NCBI GenBank assembly: GCA_910588335.1
Contig: CAJUQV010000003.1
Coordinates: 81,274 to 145,273, forward strand
From: an uncultured Ruminiclostridium sp.
Lineage (GTDB): Bacteria > Bacillota > Clostridia > Oscillospirales > Ruminococcaceae
Length of the DNA stretch: 64,000 bases
Direction of reading: 5' to 3'
The notes under the pieces are model-generated. The model worked only from the letters and a program-made list of their open reading frames with translations, did not search any database and had not been told where the DNA came from. Both the position numbers and the translations under genes were made by a program. Of this stretch, positions 61,810 through 64,000 are shown piece after piece (positions within the stretch are counted from its first letter, which is position 1; every line of letters starts with the position of its first letter).

Positions 61810-62526
61810 CTACTTGTTTTTATTTACAATCCTGCTTTCGTATTTGCCCGTTTCAAGGTCAATGTATCGGGTAAACAAAGAAACCTTGTTGTCTTCGTTA
61901 AGGTTTTCCCAGACAAGCTTTGTAAAGCCATCCAAATCAAGGTCGGGTATTTCAAGTTTTTTCGGTTCGCCTTCAAATGAGGGGAGTGGATCGCCGTTTT
62001 CCTTATAGGTGTGTATAAATCTTCCCTCGCCCTTAATGGGATTGTTATAGGCGTAATTGTAACGAAGAACGGAGCCGGGATTACCGTCGTCGCTTTTTAA
62101 AATGCTTAAGGCGTAGTTCATTCCGTTGTTTTCAATGTGTACGATTCCCGAAATTCTCGGCGTGTAGTTGGGAGCGTCGTCTTCAAATTCTCTTGTTCTC
62201 AAACATTGCTCAAAAGTGAGCTGGCTATCCATTCCTTCGTATATTGTGTCAGTCTGGTCTCCGTTGGTGACAATGGTTTTGTTTCCCATTACGCGGACGG
62301 GGGCGTATATGATAAGATGGGGGTCAACCATTTTTGATGGATCGAAGGCCTGTGTGCGTATTCCTTCCCCTTCTTCCGCAAATATGCGGTTGCGGCTGTT
62401 TACGCTTCTGCCCATAATGAAATAGGCTATTACCGCCTTTTTTTCGTCGGGGGTTCTCCCGATAAGAATACCTCTGCCGTGGTATTCAAGGGAATTTAAC
62501 TCTTCTTTGATTGTTTTGATTTTCAT
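61810..62526 (-). CDS. IMP cyclohydrolase, PurO-like
   Basis: 238 residues resembling the PurO-type IMP cyclohydrolase of archaea, unrelated in fold to the PurH N-terminal domain: HGRGILIGRTPDEKKAVIAYFIMGRS, RTQAFDPSKMVDPHLIIYAPVR and NGDQTDTIYEGM. It converts FAICAR to IMP. It lies 19 bases before the AICAR transformylase gene, and this pair replaces bifunctional PurH. Confidence 0.88.
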   Translation of the reverse strand: MKIKTIKEELNSLEYHGRGILIGRTPDEKKAVIAYFIMGRSVNSRNRIFAEEGEGIRTQAFDPSKMVDPHLIIYAPVRVMGNKTIVTNGDQTDTIYEGMDSQLTFEQCLRTREFEDDAPNYTPRISGIVHIENNGMNYALSILKSDDGNPGSVLRYNYAYNNPIKGEGRFIHTYKENGDPLPSFEGEPKKLEIPDLDLDGFTKLVWENLNEDNKVSLFTRYIDLETGKYESRIVNKNK

Positions 62527-62547
62527 GGCTGATCCTCCTTATAAAAT

Positions 62548-63288
62548 TCAGAATTTTCCCAGATAACATTTCGCGTTATATTTTATCGCAACTTTCCCGT
62601 TTTGTTCGTATTTTTCAAAAGCGCTTTTAAGCTCACGCATAAAGTCGGAAAAACCGGCGTCGGCTTCGCTTAGCGCGTAGGAACGGGAAAGAGTGTCGCC
62701 AATAAAGGCCGATTCGTCCATTTCAATGTTGTTTTCCGCGATAAAATACTCCGTTTCCGAAAAGTATTCGGTTTTCAAAAACATATCGCCTTCCTCGGGG
62801 CTTCTTTTTCCTACGTGCCCCGAATGAAAAGCGCCGCAGTATTTTTGGCATATTTCGTCCCGTAATCTTGAAATACCGCAGCCCGTGTAATTTCTTTCGT
62901 TGAAAATCACCGCCAATCTTCCGTGGAGCCTAAAAATGCGACCGCATTCTTTTTTGAACAGTTCCTCGTCAAACCAGTGGAACGCCTGTGCGGTGGTTAC
63001 AAGATCGATTGAACTTTGTTCAATCCCCGTGTTTTCCGCGGAAGCGTTTATTACGGTTATTCCTTTGAGACGGCTTAATTTTTCCGACATATCTGGGTTC
63101 GGTTCCACCGCCGTTATTTTCCACGGCTTTTTCAGGAGACAGGCGGTAAACTTTCCCGTTCCCGCGCCTATGTCGGCTACGGTATCCGCGTTTGTCTTTT
63201 CGTAAAGCCAATCAATAAGACTGTCGGGATAAGACGGACGGTATTTATCGTAAAAATCGGCTTTTCCCGTGAATTTTTCCTCGTTCAT
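62548..63288 (-). CDS. Class I SAM-dependent methyltransferase
   Basis: 246 residues. AdoMet motif TVADIGAGTGKFTACLL (about 36-52), VEPNPDM and TTAQAFHWFDEE (post-I; AxHWFD is typical of one SAM methyltransferase group with small-molecule substrates). In the minus-strand block 21 bases before purO. Substrate unknown. Confidence 0.87.
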   Translation of the reverse strand: MNEEKFTGKADFYDKYRPSYPDSLIDWLYEKTNADTVADIGAGTGKFTACLLKKPWKITAVEPNPDMSEKLSRLKGITVINASAENTGIEQSSIDLVTTAQAFHWFDEELFKKECGRIFRLHGRLAVIFNERNYTGCGISRLRDEICQKYCGAFHSGHVGKRSPEEGDMFLKTEYFSETEYFIAENNIEMDESAFIGDTLSRSYALSEADAGFSDFMRELKSAFEKYEQNGKVAIKYNAKCYLGKF

Positions 63289-63299
63289 CGTATACCTCC

Positions 63300-63941
63300 T
63301 TACCGTACTTCGTATTCCTTCAATTCCTCCTGAAACTCCTTATAGTCCTCTTCGCTCCAGTAAAACGTAAGCTCTTCCTCGGTATAATCTTTTCCGCTTG
63401 TATCCATAAAGTTTTCGCCCACGTCGTAGCCTAAGCGGTTAAGCACTTTTTCGGCAAACTCGCGAAAAAACATTCCTATTCCCGTAATTATATTTCCATC
63501 TTCCACAACGGGTTTATGCACAAAATGTTCTTTTTCCACAAAGGAAAAAGTTTCCGCCATCTGCATAAAATATCCCGACGTGAAATCCTTCCCTTTCAGC
63601 AGTCCCGCTTTTGAGAGGAGTATGGGGGAGGAGGAAATGGAAGCGATAAGGGTATTCGCTTCCTTTCCTCTTTTCAGAAAATCTATCAGCTTATCGTCGT
63701 ACAGAGGAGCCAATGGAAAGATAGTTCCGGGGAGTATAAGACATTCATAATCGGAAACTTCAGCTTCGTCAACGGTTTTGTCGGGCATTATGGAAAAGCC
63801 TTCTTCGCTGGCGTACAGCTTTTTTTCCGAGGCAATGACGTCGATTTTCTCCTCAAACCAGACAGTCAGGCATGAGGTGAGACAGGTGATTTCCTGAAGG
63901 GAAAAGGTCGGGTAGATAAGTACTGCGTATTTTGCACTCAT
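63300..63941 (-). CDS. DJ-1/PfpI-like protein with Ser in place of the nucleophile
   Basis: 213 residues. The DJ-1/PfpI fold is seen in VLIYPTFSLQEI, LILPGTIFPLAPLYDDKLIDFLKRG, and SISSSPILLSKAGLLKGK. The normal nucleophile motif AICAAP reads SISSSP, so Ser103 stands for the catalytic Cys. It ends in a long acidic tail (170-213). The loss of Cys argues against glyoxalase or deglycase activity; a binding role is possible. It heads the minus-strand block of 63288-58082. Confidence 0.8.
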   Translation of the reverse strand: MSAKYAVLIYPTFSLQEITCLTSCLTVWFEEKIDVIASEKKLYASEEGFSIMPDKTVDEAEVSDYECLILPGTIFPLAPLYDDKLIDFLKRGKEANTLIASISSSPILLSKAGLLKGKDFTSGYFMQMAETFSFVEKEHFVHKPVVEDGNIITGIGMFFREFAEKVLNRLGYDVGENFMDTSGKDYTEEELTFYWSEEDYKEFQEELKEYEVR

Positions 63942-64000
63942 ATAAACTCCTTTGCTACAATAAAATTACGGAGACCATGCGGTAGCCAATCGCAATGTAT

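Noticed and set aside
62526..64000. Purine riboswitch before the purine block
   Set aside because: I found no conserved aptamer pattern upstream of the purine genes, and the upstream genes leave only about 20-base gaps.
1..64000. tRNA or rRNA genes
   Set aside because: No cloverleaf with a TTCGANNC-type T arm and no ribosomal RNA sequence was noticed on either strand; a covariance search would be decisive.

Overview
The window is a chromosomal stretch of a low-to-mid GC Gram-positive anaerobe, most likely class Clostridia, Oscillospiraceae/Ruminococcaceae type. This rests on a SpoVS gene, strong GGAGG-type ribosome sites, sigma-A promoters with 17-bp spacers, a GluRS-GlnRS pair, EF-P-associated M16 peptidases, Ser/Thr-rich lipoprotein linkers and several polysaccharide hydrolases. 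The species cannot be fixed from the sequence. No rRNA, tRNA, CRISPR array, prophage or transposase gene was seen. Layout. 1-4127: carbohydrate use, with the end of a GH31 enzyme, a GH2 enzyme and a GH26 mannanase lipoprotein; the last two are read from overlapping divergent promoters. 4360-5813: an ECF sigma/anti-sigma pair with an autoregulatory-looking promoter. 6466-11950: gltX-glnS-sirtuin-DUF1848-small protein operon. 12542-17796: a transglutaminase-like lipoprotein and a compact type IV pilus/pseudopilin cluster (PilC-like, four small single-pass proteins, PilT-like). 17938-26488: zinc-ribbon membrane protein, Na/Ca exchanger, glycosyltransferase, folD, lgt and the M16 peptidase pair. 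26749-32000 is an accessory stretch: a rearranged acetyltransferase pair, a GGDEF-EAL protein, an MBL-fold protein and many repeats. 32174-33239: a small zincin and engB. 33488-36655: a three-gene SPFH/zinc-ribbon/Tim44-like membrane module resembling YdjG-YdjH-YdjI. 37109-39274: an AT-rich restriction-modification pair with a frameshifted nuclease gene. 39593-42080: spoVS, ymdB, purA. 42750-47650: two secreted GHL10-type proteins, one carrying an amidase domain. 49203-51836: an S24 repressor, a Y-family polymerase and a YolD-like protein. 52340-56395: a GH13 amylase lipoprotein diverging from a second ECF sigma factor and its membrane partner. 56706-63941: HIT protein, HPF, purD, methyltransferases, hemerythrin, split AICAR transformylase and archaeal-type IMP cyclohydrolase, and a DJ-1/PfpI-like protein. 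The most unusual structure is the non-coding DNA. At least four families of short dispersed elements are present: a palindromic bipartite family ending in TACTAAT/ATTAGTA or TACCAAT/ATTGGTA (called C here), and three MITE-like families (A, 178 bp, two copies; B, about 160 bp, two copies; E, 174 bp, one copy). A, B and E all appear to duplicate a TA dinucleotide, and two of them lie exactly at the terminal TA of a family C element, so that removing them restores the family C end. Family C copies frequently begin at or just after a stop codon. The elements are unexplained by any gene in the window and would have to be moved by a transposase encoded elsewhere. Starts were moved from the longest reading frame where a ribosome site, a promoter or the family length required it.
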